Positions 1 through 10,451 are shown, counted from the first letter of the stretch. The stretch: DNA of 64,000 nt from Silvimonas amylolytica (GCF_014645555.1 NZ_BMLY01000008.1:1-64000); one strand, 5' to 3'. Translations and numbers: made by a program. Notes: generated by a model from the letters alone, not told the origin.

Positions 1-285
1 GTGGAAGGCATTCTGAACGGCGGGCTGGACGCTGAAGCGGCGGCTGGCAGCAGCGGTGCACCGTGGGCCGAAGCCGGTGGCGAGGAAAGCGACCCGCTGT
101 ACGACGAAGCCGTCTCATTCGTGCTCAAAAGCCGTCGTGCCTCCATCTCCTCCGTCCAGCGGCAACTGCGCATTGGCTACAACCGGGCAGCCCGCCTGAT
201 TGAGCAGATGGAAAACGCAGGTCTGGTGAGCGCCATGGAAAGCAACGGCAACCGGACGGTACTGGCGCCAGCCACCGGGGAGTGA
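1..285 (+). CDS. ftsK: DNA translocase FtsK, C-terminal gamma domain (5' partial)
   Basis: Only the last 94 codons are in the window; the frame is open at base 1, so the gene starts upstream. FtsK is the septal DNA pump that moves chromosome termini apart and activates XerCD at dif. The visible part is the winged-helix gamma domain, which reads KOPS sequences: residues about 31-90 contain the DPLYDEAV entry, the [20 protein letters not shown] recognition helix region and the MENAGLVS turn, all typical of FtsK/SpoIIIE C-termini. The gene ends at a TGA and is followed 20 bases later by a strong intrinsic terminator. I see nothing abnormal in the visible part. Confidence 0.95.
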   Translation: MEGILNGGLDAEAAAGSSGAPWAEAGGEESDPLYDEAVSFVLKSRRASISSVQRQLRIGYNRAARLIEQMENAGLVSAMESNGNRTVLAPATGE

Positions 286-305
286 CCTTCTGCGGTTGGC
301 CAGAC

Positions 306-340
306 AAAAAGCGCCGGGGAAACCTGGCGCTTTTTGTTTT
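306..340 (+). terminator. Intrinsic terminator of ftsK
   Basis: Stem AAAAAGCGCCGGG / CCTGGCGCTTTTT with a GAAA loop and one G-T wobble, followed by a T-rich run. It lies 20 bases after the ftsK stop. The remaining sequence from 341 to 648, before the rpmB promoter, shows no gene or RNA that I can recognise. Confidence 0.85.
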
Positions 341-648
341 GGGTGAGCGTGATCCGCTGCCCGTGCCCGAAGACAATTTGAAAAGCGTTTGATCACACCA
401 GGACGGCGAGCATGGGTAAAACGTGGGATTAACGGCATTTCGTCACAAATATTTAACAGCCAAGCCACACTTGCTCTCGCAACTATTCCCAAATGCGCCT
501 TCCCGCTTTAGCATACGCGTCCGACATCACGAAACCGGGCGCCAAGGGCCAAAGCGGCAACGCATCTGGCCTGGACCGACAAGACTTAACTGCTTGTTTA
601 CACAGCACAGCCCTGTCGCGTGTAGAATATGTCGCCCGCTGATTTGGC

Positions 649-678
649 TTGAACAAATAGACCAAGTCGTGATATAAA
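649..678 (+). promoter_or_regulatory. Sigma70 promoter of rpmB-rpmG
   Basis: TTGAAC (649-654), an 18-base spacer and TATAAA (673-678) lie about 35 bases before the rpmB start. A second, weaker pair, TTTACA (597-602) with TGTAGA (621-626), may be an upstream promoter. Assigned by eye only. Confidence 0.5.
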
Positions 679-712
679 TCGTGTTTTTTCCAGAAGTCAG
701 GGAATCCTAACC

Positions 713-946
713 ATGGCACGTGTATGCAAAGTCACCGGCAAGCGTCCGATGACCGGGAACAATGTTTCCCACGCCAACAACAAAACCAAGCGTCGTTTCC
801 TCCCGAACCTGCAATCTCGCCGTTTCTGGGTTGAAAGCGAAAACCGTTGGGTGCGCCTGCGCGTATCCAATGCTGCCCTGCGCACCATCGACAAGAACGG
901 CATTGATGCCGTCCTGGCTGACCTGCGCGCCCGCGGCGAACTGTAA
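713..946 (+). CDS. rpmB: 50S ribosomal protein L28
   Basis: The 77-residue product matches bacterial L28 throughout: it starts [12 protein letters not shown], has the conserved [14 protein letters not shown] and [20 protein letters not shown] segments, and ends in a short Leu-rich helix. L28 is a large-subunit ribosomal protein. The ATG at 713 gives the usual family length of about 77-78 residues. It is followed after 14 bases by rpmG, the standard rpmB-rpmG pair, and the two are surely co-transcribed from the promoter just upstream. Confidence 0.98.
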   Translation: MARVCKVTGKRPMTGNNVSHANNKTKRRFLPNLQSRRFWVESENRWVRLRVSNAALRTIDKNGIDAVLADLRARGEL

Positions 947-960
947 CCAGGTAAACGATC

Positions 961-1116
961 ATGCGTGAAAAAATCAAGCTCGAATCCAGCGCCGGTACCG
1001 GTCATTTCTACACGACCACCAAGAACAAGCGCACCACTCCCGAAAAACTCGAGATCAAGAAGTACGATCCGGTTGTTCGCAAGCACGTGATTTACAAGGA
1101 AATCAAGCTGAAGTAA
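961..1116 (+). CDS. rpmG: 50S ribosomal protein L33
   Basis: A 51-codon gene beginning [20 protein letters not shown] and ending [10 protein letters not shown], the classic L33 sequence. It lacks the paired Cys-x-x-Cys motifs, so it is the zinc-independent (C-minus) form. The start is the ATG 14 bases after the rpmB stop. The length is normal for proteobacterial L33. The operon closes with the terminator at 1175-1208. Confidence 0.97.
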   Translation: MREKIKLESSAGTGHFYTTTKNKRTTPEKLEIKKYDPVVRKHVIYKEIKLK

Positions 1117-1174
1117 TTCAGCTGCGTCGTTGGCTTTTCCAACGGCAAACGGATTCCCTGGTCCCGTGCCGGAA

Positions 1175-1208
1175 ATAAAAAACCCGCTCCTTGAGCGGGT
1201 TTTTTATT
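1175..1208. terminator. Bidirectional terminator between rpmG and the LysR gene
   Basis: The stem ACCCGCTC / GAGCGGGT with a CTT loop is flanked by A and T runs on both sides, so it can terminate the plus-strand rpmB-rpmG transcript and the converging LysR transcript that ends at 1230. Confidence 0.9.
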
Positions 1209-1229
1209 TGTCGCGCCATCCAGCAGCGC

Positions 1230-2117
1230 TCATTCCGGCATCCAGACCTCGCGCAGGGTATCGAGCAGCATGGCAATCATGGGGTCATTTTGCCGCTCTG
1301 CCGAATACAAAAACTGCAATGGTGCAGAGATGGCAATCTCGCCACCGCGCCACAGCACAATCGACCCGTCTGCCGCAAACCGCCGCGCTGTACGCTCTGC
1401 CAGCAGCGAGATGCCCAGACCCGCCTTCACCAACTCCACCAACGTGCCTTCGTCGTCAAATTCTCCCACCCGCTTGGGTGCGATATTGTGCGTGCGCCAC
1501 AACTCCTGGGTAATGCCACACAGGCTCATGAATTGCGACAAACCCAACCAGGGCAGTTTGCCCAGGGTTTTCCAGTCAGACTCATGATGTTCATGCCCCA
1601 TGGCCGCCGGCATGGCAACGCAAAACCCCAACTCCGCCAGTGGCACCGTGTTGACGTTCTGAAACGGGTTGCGACCAAAGTAAAAGCCGCCATCGAGCAT
1701 CTTCTTGCGTACGTCATTGAGAATCACGCCGGAAATGCCATGCGTGGTCTGCACCGTGATCAGCGGGCAGCGTTGGCGCAGCAAAGCCAGCCACGGACCA
1801 ATACGCAAGCGCGCTGGCACACCCACGGTGCCGATACGAATCTTGCCACGCGGCTCGGCTGACATGGATTTCGCGCGATACAGCATGTCACGCGAAACCG
1901 ACAGGATATGCTCTGCATCCGGCAAAAACGCCTTGCCAGCTTCCGTCAGTTGCACGCCGCCCGGGTAGCGCTCAAACAGCGACATACCCAGCTCTTCTTC
2001 TAGCGCTTTAATCTGCGCGGTGACCGCGGGTTGGGAAAGATGCAACAACTCGGCCGCCTGCGTCAGGTGCCCCTGCTGTGCAACCGCAACAAATGTACGC
2101 AGTTGATAGATTTCCAT
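1230..2117 (-). CDS. LysR-family transcriptional regulator
   Basis: The product has 295 residues when started at the ATG at 2117 (MEIYQLRTFVAVAQQGHLTQAAELL). The longer open frame upstream has no family character, so I take this start. The N-terminal winged helix-turn-helix (residues 1-60, with HLTQAAELLHLSQPAVTAQIKALEEELG) is textbook LysR; the rest is a periplasmic-binding-like effector domain. The effector is unknown. It is divergent from the DUF485-actP operon, with a 264-base shared region carrying a perfect dyad (2171-2190), so control of acetate/carboxylate uptake, of itself, or of both is a reasonable inference. Its target is not proven by sequence. Confidence 0.9.
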   Translation of the reverse strand: MEIYQLRTFVAVAQQGHLTQAAELLHLSQPAVTAQIKALEEELGMSLFERYPGGVQLTEAGKAFLPDAEHILSVSRDMLYRAKSMSAEPRGKIRIGTVGVPARLRIGPWLALLRQRCPLITVQTTHGISGVILNDVRKKMLDGGFYFGRNPFQNVNTVPLAELGFCVAMPAAMGHEHHESDWKTLGKLPWLGLSQFMSLCGITQELWRTHNIAPKRVGEFDDEGTLVELVKAGLGISLLAERTARRFAADGSIVLWRGGEIAISAPLQFLYSAERQNDPMIAMLLDTLREVWMPE

Positions 2118-2170
2118 ATGCCCGATTATTGCGCAGATCGCTGGCGGACGCCGCAAAGCTGTGCGGCATG

Positions 2171-2190
2171 TAGTTGCAATCAAGCAACTA
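2171..2190. promoter_or_regulatory. Perfect inverted repeat, possible LysR operator
   Basis: TAGTTGC - 6 bases - GCAACTA lies 53 bases from the LysR start and about 190 bases from the DUF485 start. LysR proteins normally bind dyads of this kind (T-N11-A type; here the inner spacing is one base shorter than the consensus). It is the only perfect 7+7 dyad I see in this divergent region. Confidence 0.45.
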
Positions 2191-2381
2191 CGCCACTTTA
2201 CGTAAGATTCGTGCAACGCAACATAAGCAATCCTGATTTCGCACATCAGAATTTGCAATTAGCTTATGCCTGGCGCTACTCATACATTAGCCGTGGGCCT
2301 TGCACGCATGAGTCCAACACGTCGGGAGAACGTGCTCATGCACCATTGCAGGGTATTCCGCACCGATGAGAGGAGAGCAAC

Positions 2382-2693
2382 ATGGATGACCAGGTGATTC
2401 AGAGAATCCAGGACAATCCCAAGTTTCACGAACTGGTACAGAAGAAAAGCAGTTTGAGCTGGTTGTTGACGTTGGTGATCCTGGTGGCCTATTTCGGGCT
2501 GATCCTGATGATTGCCTTTGAGCCTGCCGTACTGGGCGCCCCCGTTTCCGCAGGCGGGGTCATGACGCTAGGCATTCCGCTTGGCCTTGCACTGATCGTA
2601 CTGGCTTTTGTACTGACCGGTATTTACGTGCGCCGCGCCAATAACGAGTTTGATCAGCTCAATCAACAACTTGTCGAGGATGCACGTCGATGA
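2382..2693 (+). CDS. yjcH: DUF485 family inner-membrane protein (YjcH-like)
   Basis: The 103-residue protein has two hydrophobic segments (about residues 26-48 and 60-82) separated by a short loop, and a charged C-terminus. The pattern, including the N-terminal [16 protein letters not shown], matches DUF485/YjcH, which is almost always encoded directly before acetate symporter ActP. Its biochemical role is unknown; a role in ActP assembly or function is inferred from gene order. A good ribosome site (GAGGAGAG) precedes the ATG. The stop codon overlaps the actP start (ATGA), so translation is coupled. Confidence 0.9.
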   Translation: MDDQVIQRIQDNPKFHELVQKKSSLSWLLTLVILVAYFGLILMIAFEPAVLGAPVSAGGVMTLGIPLGLALIVLAFVLTGIYVRRANNEFDQLNQQLVEDARR

Positions 2694-4375
2694 AAACAGG
2701 TATCGTCAACCGCCTGGGTCTGGCTGCGCTGACCCTTGCTGCCAGCGTACAAACGCTGGCAGCCGGTGCCATTGAAGGCCCGGTCACCCAGCGTTCCACC
2801 AATTGGCACGCCATCATCATGTTTGTCATTTTTGTCGCGTTCACCCTGGGTATTACCTACTGGGCTGCGCGGCGTACCCGTTCTGCCAAAGACTTCTATG
2901 CGGCCGGCGGCGGTATTACCGGTCTGCAAAACGGGTTGGCGATTGCAGGCGACTACATGTCTGCCGCGTCATTCCTGGGTATTTCGGCCATGGTGTTCAC
3001 CAAGGGTTACGACGGCTTGATCTACTCCCTGGGCTTCCTTGTCGGCTGGCCGCTGATTACGTTCCTGGTGGCCGAACGCCTGCGTAACCTGGGCAAATAC
3101 ACCTTTGCCGATGTTGCCTCTTACCGCCTGCAGCAAACGCCGATCCGCACGTTTGCGGCCGTGGGTACGCTGGTGGTCGTGACCTTGTACCTGATTGCCC
3201 AGATGGTGGGCGCCGGGGCATTGATCCAGTTGCTGTTTGGCCTGCCGTATTCCTATGCGGTAGTTATCGTCGGCGTACTGATGGTGCTGTACGTAACCTT
3301 TGGCGGCATGCTGGCTACCACCTGGGTACAGATCATCAAGGCAGTCATGTTGCTCGCCGGTGCGACCTTCATGGCCTTCATGGTGCTCTCGGCGACAGGC
3401 TTCAGTCTCGATAACCTGTTTGCTGCAGCCATCAAGGCTCACCCCAAGGGCGCAGCGATCATGGCACCGGGCGGCACGACCCCGATTGAAACCATCTCTC
3501 TGGGCGTCGGCCTGATGTTCGGCACGGCTGGCCTGCCACACATCCTGATGCGTTTCTTTACGGTGAAAGACGCCAAAGAAGCACGCAAATCTGTCTTCTT
3601 TGCGACCGGTTTCATCGGGTATTTCTACATCCTGACCTTCATCATCGGCTTTGGCGCAATCATGCTGGTCATGGGCAAGCCGGAATACACCACCACCGTG
3701 ATGGAAAAAGGCAAAGCGGTGACGCAACTGATTGGTGGCGCCAATATGCCAGCCATTCACCTTGCCAACGCCGTCGGCGGTGACTGGTTCCAGGGCTTTA
3801 TCTCGGCTGTGGCCTTCGCCACCATTCTGGCCGTGGTGTCGGGTTTGACCCTGTCTGGCGCATCTGCCGTATCGCACGATCTGTACGCCAACGTGTTTGC
3901 CCGTGGCCATACCAACGAAGCCAAGGAAATCCGTGTCTCCAAGTACGCCACGCTGACGCTCGGTGTGATCGCCATTTTGCTGGGGATCGCCTTCCAGAAA
4001 ACCAACGTGGCATTCATGGTCGGTCTGGCGTTCTCGGTGGCAGCCTCGGCCAATTTCCCGGTGCTGTTCATGTCCATGTTCTGGCGTGGCCTGACGACCC
4101 GTGGTGCCGTCACTGGCGGTTCGATCGGCCTGATCTGCGCCGTCACCATGATCGTGACTGGTCCGACGGTCTGGGTGAAGATTCTGGGCAATGCCGCCCC
4201 GATCTTCCCGTATGACAACCCGTCGATCTTCTCCATGCCACTCGCTTTCTTCGTGATCTACCTGGTTTCCAAACTGGATACCAGCGCCGCTGCCCAGCGC
4301 GAACATGCCGCCTTCCCGGCCCAGTTCGTCCGCTCGATGACAGGCGTGGGCGCCGAAGGTGCATCGAACCACTAA
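2690..4375 (+). CDS. actP: Cation/acetate symporter ActP
   Basis: A 561-residue sodium:solute symporter family protein. An N-terminal hydrophobic stretch ending near LAAGA looks like a cleavable signal, as in E. coli ActP. It is followed by some 13 membrane helices; [33 protein letters not shown] is the family signature near residues 65-97. It imports acetate and other short carboxylates with a cation across the inner membrane. It is translationally coupled to the DUF485 gene, and acs lies nearby at 5455, making an acetate scavenging set. A bidirectional terminator follows at 4469. Confidence 0.95.
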   Translation: MKTGIVNRLGLAALTLAASVQTLAAGAIEGPVTQRSTNWHAIIMFVIFVAFTLGITYWAARRTRSAKDFYAAGGGITGLQNGLAIAGDYMSAASFLGISAMVFTKGYDGLIYSLGFLVGWPLITFLVAERLRNLGKYTFADVASYRLQQTPIRTFAAVGTLVVVTLYLIAQMVGAGALIQLLFGLPYSYAVVIVGVLMVLYVTFGGMLATTWVQIIKAVMLLAGATFMAFMVLSATGFSLDNLFAAAIKAHPKGAAIMAPGGTTPIETISLGVGLMFGTAGLPHILMRFFTVKDAKEARKSVFFATGFIGYFYILTFIIGFGAIMLVMGKPEYTTTVMEKGKAVTQLIGGANMPAIHLANAVGGDWFQGFISAVAFATILAVVSGLTLSGASAVSHDLYANVFARGHTNEAKEIRVSKYATLTLGVIAILLGIAFQKTNVAFMVGLAFSVAASANFPVLFMSMFWRGLTTRGAVTGGSIGLICAVTMIVTGPTVWVKILGNAAPIFPYDNPSIFSMPLAFFVIYLVSKLDTSAAAQREHAAFPAQFVRSMTGVGAEGASNH

Positions 4376-4468
4376 GCATCTGAAAGCAAGCAGTACCGTA
4401 ACAACGGGATGGATGGAGTACACGAGACCTCAAAAGAAGGTACGACACTGCAAACAAGAAGAAGAAAC

Positions 4469-4497
4469 GAAAACGCCCCGCAATGCGGGGCGTTTTC
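4469..4497. terminator. Bidirectional terminator between actP and aqpZ
   Basis: A perfect stem GAAAACGCCCCGC / GCGGGGCGTTTTC with an AAT loop, between two converging genes; A and T runs are part of the stem. Confidence 0.92.
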
Positions 4498-4515
4498 ATT
4501 GGCAAGACGCCGGGC

Positions 4516-5175
4516 TCAGTGCTGGCCCAGAACCCGCCGATGGACAATCCCCGCAGCAACGCCTGCCACAGCCGGCGCGGCAATAAACAACCACAATTGC
4601 GCCAGCGCCTGGCCACCGGCAAACAACGCTGGCCCCAGGCTACGCGCCGGATTTACCGAAGTGCCAGTCAGCGGAATCCCCACCAGGTGGATTGCCGTCA
4701 ATGTCAGGCCGATGGCCAGACCTGCCACCAGACCGTTATCCACCCGTGAAGTGGTCCCCAGGATCATCAGCACAAAAATGAAGGTGGCCACAAACTCAAA
4801 CACCAGTGCGGCTTGCAGCGCGCCCGGGGCAAACATGTTCTGGCCAAACTGCCCGGCATGTGCCCCCATGCCGGAAGCGATCAAATAGATCACCCCTGCC
4901 CCAGCGAGTGCCCCAAGGCATTGCGCCACGATGTAACCCGCTGCATGGCTCAGTTGCATGCGACCTGCCACCCAGGCGCCCAGCGTAACCGCCGGATTCA
5001 CATGCGCACCCGACAGATGACCAAAACCATACGCCACAGTGACGATCGCCAGACCAAACGCCAGCGAGATCCCGGCGTAACCAATGAACTCGCCCGCAAA
5101 TACTGCAGATCCACAACCCAGTAACACCAGAATGGCCGTCCCCAAAAACTCGGCGCCCAACGCTTTGCGTGCCAT
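4516..5175 (-). CDS. aqpZ: Aquaporin Z, water channel
   Basis: The product has 219 residues when started at the ATG at 5175, which has a purine-rich ribosome site (AAGGAAAAGGCG) 6 bases upstream and opens with the usual MARKALGAEFLGTAILVL; the longer open frame is an upstream extension. It is an MIP-family channel with six membrane helices and two half-helix NPA motifs, HVNPAVTLG near residue 63 and SVNPARSLG near residue 180. The second, with Arg after NPA, gives the aquaporin rather than aquaglyceroporin filter. It mediates rapid water flow across the inner membrane. It is convergent with actP and divergent from acs. AqpZ is usually about 230 residues, so this is full length. Confidence 0.93.
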   Translation of the reverse strand: MARKALGAEFLGTAILVLLGCGSAVFAGEFIGYAGISLAFGLAIVTVAYGFGHLSGAHVNPAVTLGAWVAGRMQLSHAAGYIVAQCLGALAGAGVIYLIASGMGAHAGQFGQNMFAPGALQAALVFEFVATFIFVLMILGTTSRVDNGLVAGLAIGLTLTAIHLVGIPLTGTSVNPARSLGPALFAGGQALAQLWLFIAAPAVAGVAAGIVHRRVLGQH

Positions 5176-5454
5176 GATTTCGCCTTTTCCTTTGCTTGAA
5201 AAACCGCGAAATCTAGCAATCCGATCAAGACCGATCCATGTAAATCCGGGCGCTTGTGATATGCCAGACGCAAGCAGAATGGCATTCTCAAAATGCATCC
5301 TCCCCGCCATCGATACACCCATCCTGATGCTGCACCGCACTATCAGCGGAACTGATTCTCCGCATAAAAAAACACGATTGGATTGCTTGCGGCGTGCCGT
5401 TTACAGTCGGCATACACAAAATTACCTACGTTGGCGTGCAAAAAAGGAAAACTC

Positions 5455-7425
5455 ATGAGCACTATCGATTCTGTCCTCCAGGAAAACCGCCTGTTCCCGC
5501 CGTCTGAAGACTTTCGCATCAAAGCCAATGTTTCTGGCATGGAGGGCTACAACGCCCTGTGTGAGAAAGCCAATAACGACTACGAAGGTTTCTGGGCTGA
5601 ACTGGCACGCGATCTGGTGACCTGGAAGAAACCGTTCAACAAGGTACTGGATGAAACCAATGCGCCATTCTTCAAATGGTTTGAAGACGGCGAGTTGAAT
5701 ATCTCTTACAACTGTCTGGATCGCCATCTGGATGCACGTGGCGACAAAACCGCCATCATCTTCGAGGCCGATGACGGTTCGTCCAAACACATCACCTACC
5801 GCCAGTTGCACGCTCAGGTATGCCAGTTTGCCAATGCGCTCAAGGCACAAGGCGTCAAAAAGGGTGACCGCGTTGTCATCTACATGCCGCACAGCATCGA
5901 AGCCGTCGTCGCCATGCAGTCATGCGCACGCATCGGCGCGATCCATTCTGTCGTGTTTGGTGGCTTCTCTGCCGGCGCACTGCGTGACCGCATTCAGGAT
6001 GCCGCAGCCACTCTGGTCATCACCGCCAATGAAGGCGTGCGTGGCGGCAAGCCGGTACCGCTGAAGGCCGTGGTGGATGAAGCCTTGGGTCTGGAAGGCA
6101 GCGAGTCGATCAAAAACGTGATCGTTTACCGCCGAGCCGATCATGACAATGTCGCCTTCAAGGCCGGTCGTGATCTGTGGTGGCATGAACTGACCCAGAG
6201 TCAGCCGGCGCAGTGTGAGCCGGAATGGATGAACGCAGAAGATCCGCTGTTTATCCTTTATACCTCTGGCTCAACCGGTAAACCCAAAGGCATTCAACAC
6301 ACGACGGGGGGCTATCTGCTGGGCGCGCTGGTCACCATGAAGTGGGTGTTCGATTACCGCGAAGGCGACGTGTACTGGTGTACCGCTGACGTAGGCTGGA
6401 TTACCGGCCACAGCTACGTGTGCTACGGCCCGCTGGCCATTGGCGCCACGCAAGTGGTATTTGAAGGCGTGCCGACCTACCCGGATGCTGGCCGTTTCTG
6501 GAGCATGATCGCCAAACACAAGGTCACCACGTTCTACACCGCGCCGACGGCCATCCGTTCGCTGATCAAACTGGGTGCTGATCTGCCCAAACAGCATGAT
6601 CTCTCAAGCCTGCGCATCCTGGGCACGGTGGGTGAGCCGATCAACCCCGAAGCGTGGATCTGGTATTACGAAGTCGTTGGCGGCAGCCGCTGCCCGATCG
6701 TCGACACCTGGTGGCAAACCGAGACCGGTGCCAACATGATTGCCCCGTTGCCCGGAGCAGTAGCAACCAAGCCAGGTTCTTGCACTCTGCCACTCCCGGG
6801 CATCATGGCCGACATCGTCGATGAAGCCGGCGCGCCGGTTGACCCAGGCAAGGGCGGTGCACTGGTCATCAAGCGCCCGTGGCCGTCCATGGTCCGGACC
6901 ATCTGGAATGACGCCGAGCGCTTCAAGAAAACGTATTTCCCGGAAGAATTCAACGGCAAGCTGTATCTGGCCGGTGATTCAGCCCACTTCGACGAGAATG
7001 GCTACATCTGGATCATGGGCCGTATCGACGATGTGTTGAATGTCTCTGGCCACCGTCTGGGCACCATGGAAATTGAATCCGCCCTCGTTGCCAACCCGTT
7101 GGTGGCAGAAGCTGCTGTGGTCGGCAAACCGCACGAAATCAAGGGTGAAGCCGTGGTCGCTTTTGTGGTGCTCAAGCAAGCTCGCCCGGAAGGCGAAGAA
7201 GCCAGGCGCATCGCCAAGGAACTGCGTGAATGGGTCGCCCATGAGATCGGCAAGATTGCCCAGCCGGACGAAATCCGTTTTGGCGATAACCTGCCCAAGA
7301 CCCGTTCCGGCAAGATCATGCGCCGCTTGCTGCGCGTGATTGCCAAGGGCGAAGAGATTACCCAGGATGTGTCGACCCTGGAAAACCCGGCCATTCTGGA
7401 TCAGTTGCGCCATAGCGCACTGTAA
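5455..7425 (+). CDS. acs: Acetyl-CoA synthetase (AMP-forming)
   Basis: The product has 656 residues from the ATG at 5455, which has AAAAAGGAAAA directly upstream; a longer open frame begins at 5383 but is not needed. It makes acetyl-CoA from acetate, ATP and CoA through acetyl-AMP. Motifs visible include the ATP-binding [11 protein letters not shown] near residue 270, WWQTETG near residue 418, the [16 protein letters not shown] hinge region near residue 523, and the C-terminal [11 protein letters not shown] whose Lys is the usual acetylation-controlled catalytic residue. Length and order match Acs of proteobacteria (about 650 residues). Together with ActP it allows growth on low acetate. Confidence 0.97.
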   Translation: MSTIDSVLQENRLFPPSEDFRIKANVSGMEGYNALCEKANNDYEGFWAELARDLVTWKKPFNKVLDETNAPFFKWFEDGELNISYNCLDRHLDARGDKTAIIFEADDGSSKHITYRQLHAQVCQFANALKAQGVKKGDRVVIYMPHSIEAVVAMQSCARIGAIHSVVFGGFSAGALRDRIQDAAATLVITANEGVRGGKPVPLKAVVDEALGLEGSESIKNVIVYRRADHDNVAFKAGRDLWWHELTQSQPAQCEPEWMNAEDPLFILYTSGSTGKPKGIQHTTGGYLLGALVTMKWVFDYREGDVYWCTADVGWITGHSYVCYGPLAIGATQVVFEGVPTYPDAGRFWSMIAKHKVTTFYTAPTAIRSLIKLGADLPKQHDLSSLRILGTVGEPINPEAWIWYYEVVGGSRCPIVDTWWQTETGANMIAPLPGAVATKPGSCTLPLPGIMADIVDEAGAPVDPGKGGALVIKRPWPSMVRTIWNDAERFKKTYFPEEFNGKLYLAGDSAHFDENGYIWIMGRIDDVLNVSGHRLGTMEIESALVANPLVAEAAVVGKPHEIKGEAVVAFVVLKQARPEGEEARRIAKELREWVAHEIGKIAQPDEIRFGDNLPKTRSGKIMRRLLRVIAKGEEITQDVSTLENPAILDQLRHSAL

Positions 7426-7472
7426 ACAGCCAGCCTGAGTATTGCTGTCGACCGACCTCGGCAGCCCATCAT

Positions 7473-7502
7473 GACCCCATGTTCGCATGGGGTCTTTTTT
7501 TT
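7473..7502 (+). terminator. Intrinsic terminator of acs
   Basis: A perfect 9-bp stem GACCCCATG / CATGGGGTC closes a UUCG tetraloop and is followed by eight T residues, a very strong terminator. Confidence 0.95.
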
Positions 7503-7550
7503 GAGCCACATCCGGCCACATCTTGCTTTGAAACCAACGTAGAACGATCG

Positions 7551-7579
7551 TTTCATTTGGTGCAACAAGGGCGTAGAAT
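7551..7579 (+). promoter_or_regulatory. Probable sigma70 promoter of uvrB
   Basis: TTTCAT (7551-7556), a 17-base spacer and TAGAAT (7574-7579) lie about 50 bases before the uvrB start. I see no CTGT-N8-ACAG LexA box in the 125 bases between the acs terminator and uvrB. Confidence 0.35.
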
Positions 7580-7627
7580 AACGCGCTTGTCATCGGCCCA
7601 GGTCCGCCCCGCGCGAAGGAGTGCCAC

Positions 7628-9646
7628 GTGTTTGTTGAATTTCCCGGTTCACCTTACAAGTTGTTCCAGCCCTTTCCTCCGGCCGGTGATCAACCTGCCG
7701 CCATTGCCAGCTTGCTCGATGGGCTGGACGACGGCCTCAAGTACCAGACCTTGCTGGGTGTAACGGGTTCTGGCAAGACTTACACCATGGCCAACGTGAT
7801 CGCGCAGACGGGCCGTCCCGCCATTGTCATGGCCCCCAACAAAACGCTGGCTGCCCAGTTGTACTCCGAGTTCCGTGAGTTCTTTCCGGAAAACTCGGTG
7901 GAGTATTTCGTCTCTTATTACGATTACTACCAACCCGAGGCGTACGTCCCCTCCAAAGATCTGTTTATTGAGAAAGACTCGGCCATCAACGAGCACATTG
8001 AACAGATGCGGCTTTCTGCCACCAAAGCCATGCTGGAGCGGCGCGACTGCATTATCGTGGCCACCGTGTCAGCCATTTACGGTATTGGCGATCCGTCCGA
8101 ATACCACCAGATGATCCTGCACCTGAAAGAAGGTGAAACCCGCCCGCAGAGTGAGATCATCAAACGCCTGACGGGCATGCAGTATCAACGCAACGAAATG
8201 GAATTCAGCCGCGGGCATTTCCGTGTACGGGGCGATGTCATTGATATCTTCCCGGCAGAAAACGCCGAACTGGCCGTACGCATCAGCTTATTTGATGATG
8301 AGGTGGAGACCATCCACCTGTTCGATCCGCTGACCGGCCACATCAAACAGCGCATGGGCATTTTCACCGTCTACCCCGCCAGCCATTACGTCACGCCGCG
8401 TGCCACCGTGCTGCGTGCAGTGGACACCATCAAGGCCGAACTGAGCGACCGGCTGGCGTTCTATCACCGTGAAAACAAGCTGGTCGAAGCGCAGCGGCTG
8501 GAACAACGCACGCGCTTTGATCTGGAAATGCTCAACGAGATGGGCTTTTGCAAGGGCATTGAGAACTACTCGCGCCATTTCTCTGGCAAGAAAGCCGGAG
8601 AAGCGCCGCCGACACTGATCGATTACCTACCCAAAGATTGCCTGATGTTCCTGGATGAATCTCACGTGCTGGTCGGCCAGGTGGGCGCCATGTACAAGGG
8701 CGACCGCTCGCGCAAGGAAAACCTGGTGGATTACGGTTTTCGGCTGCCTTCGGCGCTGGATAACCGGCCTTTGAAGTTCGAAGAATTCGAACACATGATG
8801 CCGCAGACCGTGTTTGTTTCCGCCACGCCAGCCAACTATGAAAAAGAACACCAGGGCCAGGTCGTAGAACAAGTTGTGCGTCCGACGGGTCTGGTCGACC
8901 CCCGCGTGGAAATCCGCCCGGTGGGCACACAGGTAGATGATCTCTTGTCCGAGATCGGCAAACGCGTTGCCGTGGGCGAACGCGTACTGGTGACCACGCT
9001 GACCAAGCGCATGTCAGAACAACTGACCGAGTACCTTGGCGAACACGGCGTGAAAGTGCGCTACCTGCACTCCGATATTGATACGGTCGAGCGCGTGGAA
9101 ATCCTGCGTGACTTGCGGCTGGGGGTGTTCGACGTGCTCATCGGGATCAACCTGCTGCGTGAAGGCCTGGATATTCCGGAGGTTTCACTCGTGGCCATTT
9201 TGGATGCCGACAAAGAAGGCTTCTTGCGCAGCGAGCGCTCATTGATCCAGACCATTGGTCGTGCTGCACGGAATCTGAACGGCACGGCGATTCTGTATGC
9301 CGACGTGATCACAGACTCAATGAAGCGCGCCATCGACGAAACCGAACGTCGTCGCGCCAAACAGGTGGCATTCAACGAAGAACACGGCATCGTGCCGCGC
9401 TCCGTATCCAAGCGCATCAAGGACATCATCGACGGGGTTTACAACGCCGAAGAAGCTGCGGCAGAGCGCCTGGAAGCCAAGCGTCAACGCGTCGTGGCCG
9501 AGATGGATGAGAAAGACCTGGCACGCGAACTCAAGCGCCTGGAGAAAGACATGATGACAGCCGCGAAGAATCTCGAATTCGAAAAAGCCGCACAGCTGCG
9601 CGACCAGCTCAAGACGCTGCGCGAACGCGCGTTTGGGCACGACTGA
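7628..9646 (+). CDS. uvrB: Excinuclease ABC subunit B
   Basis: A 672-residue UvrB starting at a GTG with GAAGGAG 8 bases upstream. UvrB is the damage-verifying helicase of nucleotide excision repair, loaded by UvrA and then binding UvrC. Visible features: Walker A GVTGSGKT near residues 39-46, the beta-hairpin region around [12 protein letters not shown] (about 96-107) that clamps DNA, the helicase motifs DESHVLV and TIGRAARN, and the C-terminal UVR coiled coil ending [18 protein letters not shown] that contacts UvrC. The length agrees with the family. The stop lies 10 bases before the truC start, so the two may share a transcript. Confidence 0.98.
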   Translation: MFVEFPGSPYKLFQPFPPAGDQPAAIASLLDGLDDGLKYQTLLGVTGSGKTYTMANVIAQTGRPAIVMAPNKTLAAQLYSEFREFFPENSVEYFVSYYDYYQPEAYVPSKDLFIEKDSAINEHIEQMRLSATKAMLERRDCIIVATVSAIYGIGDPSEYHQMILHLKEGETRPQSEIIKRLTGMQYQRNEMEFSRGHFRVRGDVIDIFPAENAELAVRISLFDDEVETIHLFDPLTGHIKQRMGIFTVYPASHYVTPRATVLRAVDTIKAELSDRLAFYHRENKLVEAQRLEQRTRFDLEMLNEMGFCKGIENYSRHFSGKKAGEAPPTLIDYLPKDCLMFLDESHVLVGQVGAMYKGDRSRKENLVDYGFRLPSALDNRPLKFEEFEHMMPQTVFVSATPANYEKEHQGQVVEQVVRPTGLVDPRVEIRPVGTQVDDLLSEIGKRVAVGERVLVTTLTKRMSEQLTEYLGEHGVKVRYLHSDIDTVERVEILRDLRLGVFDVLIGINLLREGLDIPEVSLVAILDADKEGFLRSERSLIQTIGRAARNLNGTAILYADVITDSMKRAIDETERRRAKQVAFNEEHGIVPRSVSKRIKDIIDGVYNAEEAAAERLEAKRQRVVAEMDEKDLARELKRLEKDMMTAAKNLEFEKAAQLRDQLKTLRERAFGHD

Positions 9647-9656
9647 CACGGCTGGC

Positions 9657-10376
9657 ATGCTGCAGATCATTTATCAGGATGAAGATCTCGTCGCCATCCA
9701 CAAGCCTGCCGGGTTGCTGGTACACCGCTCGATGCTGGACCGGCACGAAACACGTTTCGCCGTCCAGTTATTGCGCGACCAACTGGGGCGACGGGTCTAT
9801 CCGACACACCGGCTGGATAAAGGGACATCAGGCCTGCTCTTGTTCGGGCTGACGCCAGAAAGTGGGCGCGCCCTGGCGATGGCATTTGAAGCGCAGAGTG
9901 TGGAAAAGAAATACCACGCCATTGTGCGCGGCTGGCCCGCAGCAACCGGCGTCATAGACCACGCGCTCGCCAAACAGCTCGATGAGTCTGAAATCCGCAA
10001 TGGCGCACCACAAGGCCCTATCCAGCCGGCGTGCACGCACTTTGAACGATTAGCGATCACTGAGCAGCCCTGGACGGTTGATCGTTATCCACACACGCGC
10101 TATGCATTGATGGCTCTGGCGCCCGTAACAGGGCGGCGTCATCAGTTACGCCGCCATATGAAACACATCAGCCACCCCATCATCGGCGATGCCACTTATG
10201 GCAAAGGCATCCACAATCGCAAATTTGCCGAAGAACTGGGTGTAAACAGGCTGTTTCTGGCGTGTAGCGATATGCAGTTCTCCCACCCGATCACGGGAGA
10301 AACACTGTCACTGCACTGCCCGCTGGCCGAAGAGTTTGCCGCAGTGATTACCGCATTGGGCTGGGCCGTACCGTAA
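9657..10376 (+). CDS. truC: tRNA pseudouridine(65) synthase TruC
   Basis: The product has 239 residues from the ATG at 9657 (MLQIIYQDEDLVAIHKPAG), the start that aligns with E. coli TruC; an in-frame ATG at 9633 would overlap uvrB. It is an RluA-family pseudouridine synthase. The catalytic Asp is in HRLDKGTSG near residue 54, preceded by the LLVHRSMLDRHE segment that is characteristic of TruC rather than RluA, C or D. It isomerises U65 in tRNAs. The ribosome site is weak, and the gene follows uvrB by 10 bases, so translation may be coupled. The assignment to TruC rather than another RluA-type enzyme rests on the N-terminal motif. Confidence 0.88.
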   Translation: MLQIIYQDEDLVAIHKPAGLLVHRSMLDRHETRFAVQLLRDQLGRRVYPTHRLDKGTSGLLLFGLTPESGRALAMAFEAQSVEKKYHAIVRGWPAATGVIDHALAKQLDESEIRNGAPQGPIQPACTHFERLAITEQPWTVDRYPHTRYALMALAPVTGRRHQLRRHMKHISHPIIGDATYGKGIHNRKFAEELGVNRLFLACSDMQFSHPITGETLSLHCPLAEEFAAVITALGWAVP

Positions 10377-10404
10377 CAGACCACAGCGGGCCAGATCAGG
10401 ACGT

Positions 10405-10433
10405 AAAAAAACCCGCCATTGGCGGGTTTTTTT
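10405..10433. terminator. Bidirectional terminator between truC and efp
   Basis: AAAAAAACCCGCC / GGCGGGTTTTTTT with an ATT loop, placed between two converging genes. Confidence 0.92.
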
Positions 10434-10451
10434 CTGATACAGCAACAACGA

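Noticed and set aside
2969-4423. Long antisense open frame (484 codons) opposite actP
   Set aside because: It is a shadow of the codon pattern of actP; composition is His/Arg/Gln-rich, with no family resemblance and no ribosome site. The same applies to the long antisense frames over epsB (32349-33962), rpoD (39335-41239), the efflux pump (52141-53253) and the giant hydrolase (59990-61855).
7503-7627. LexA box before uvrB
   Set aside because: No CTGT-N8-ACAG or close variant; a GAAAC...GTTTC dyad is too widely spaced.
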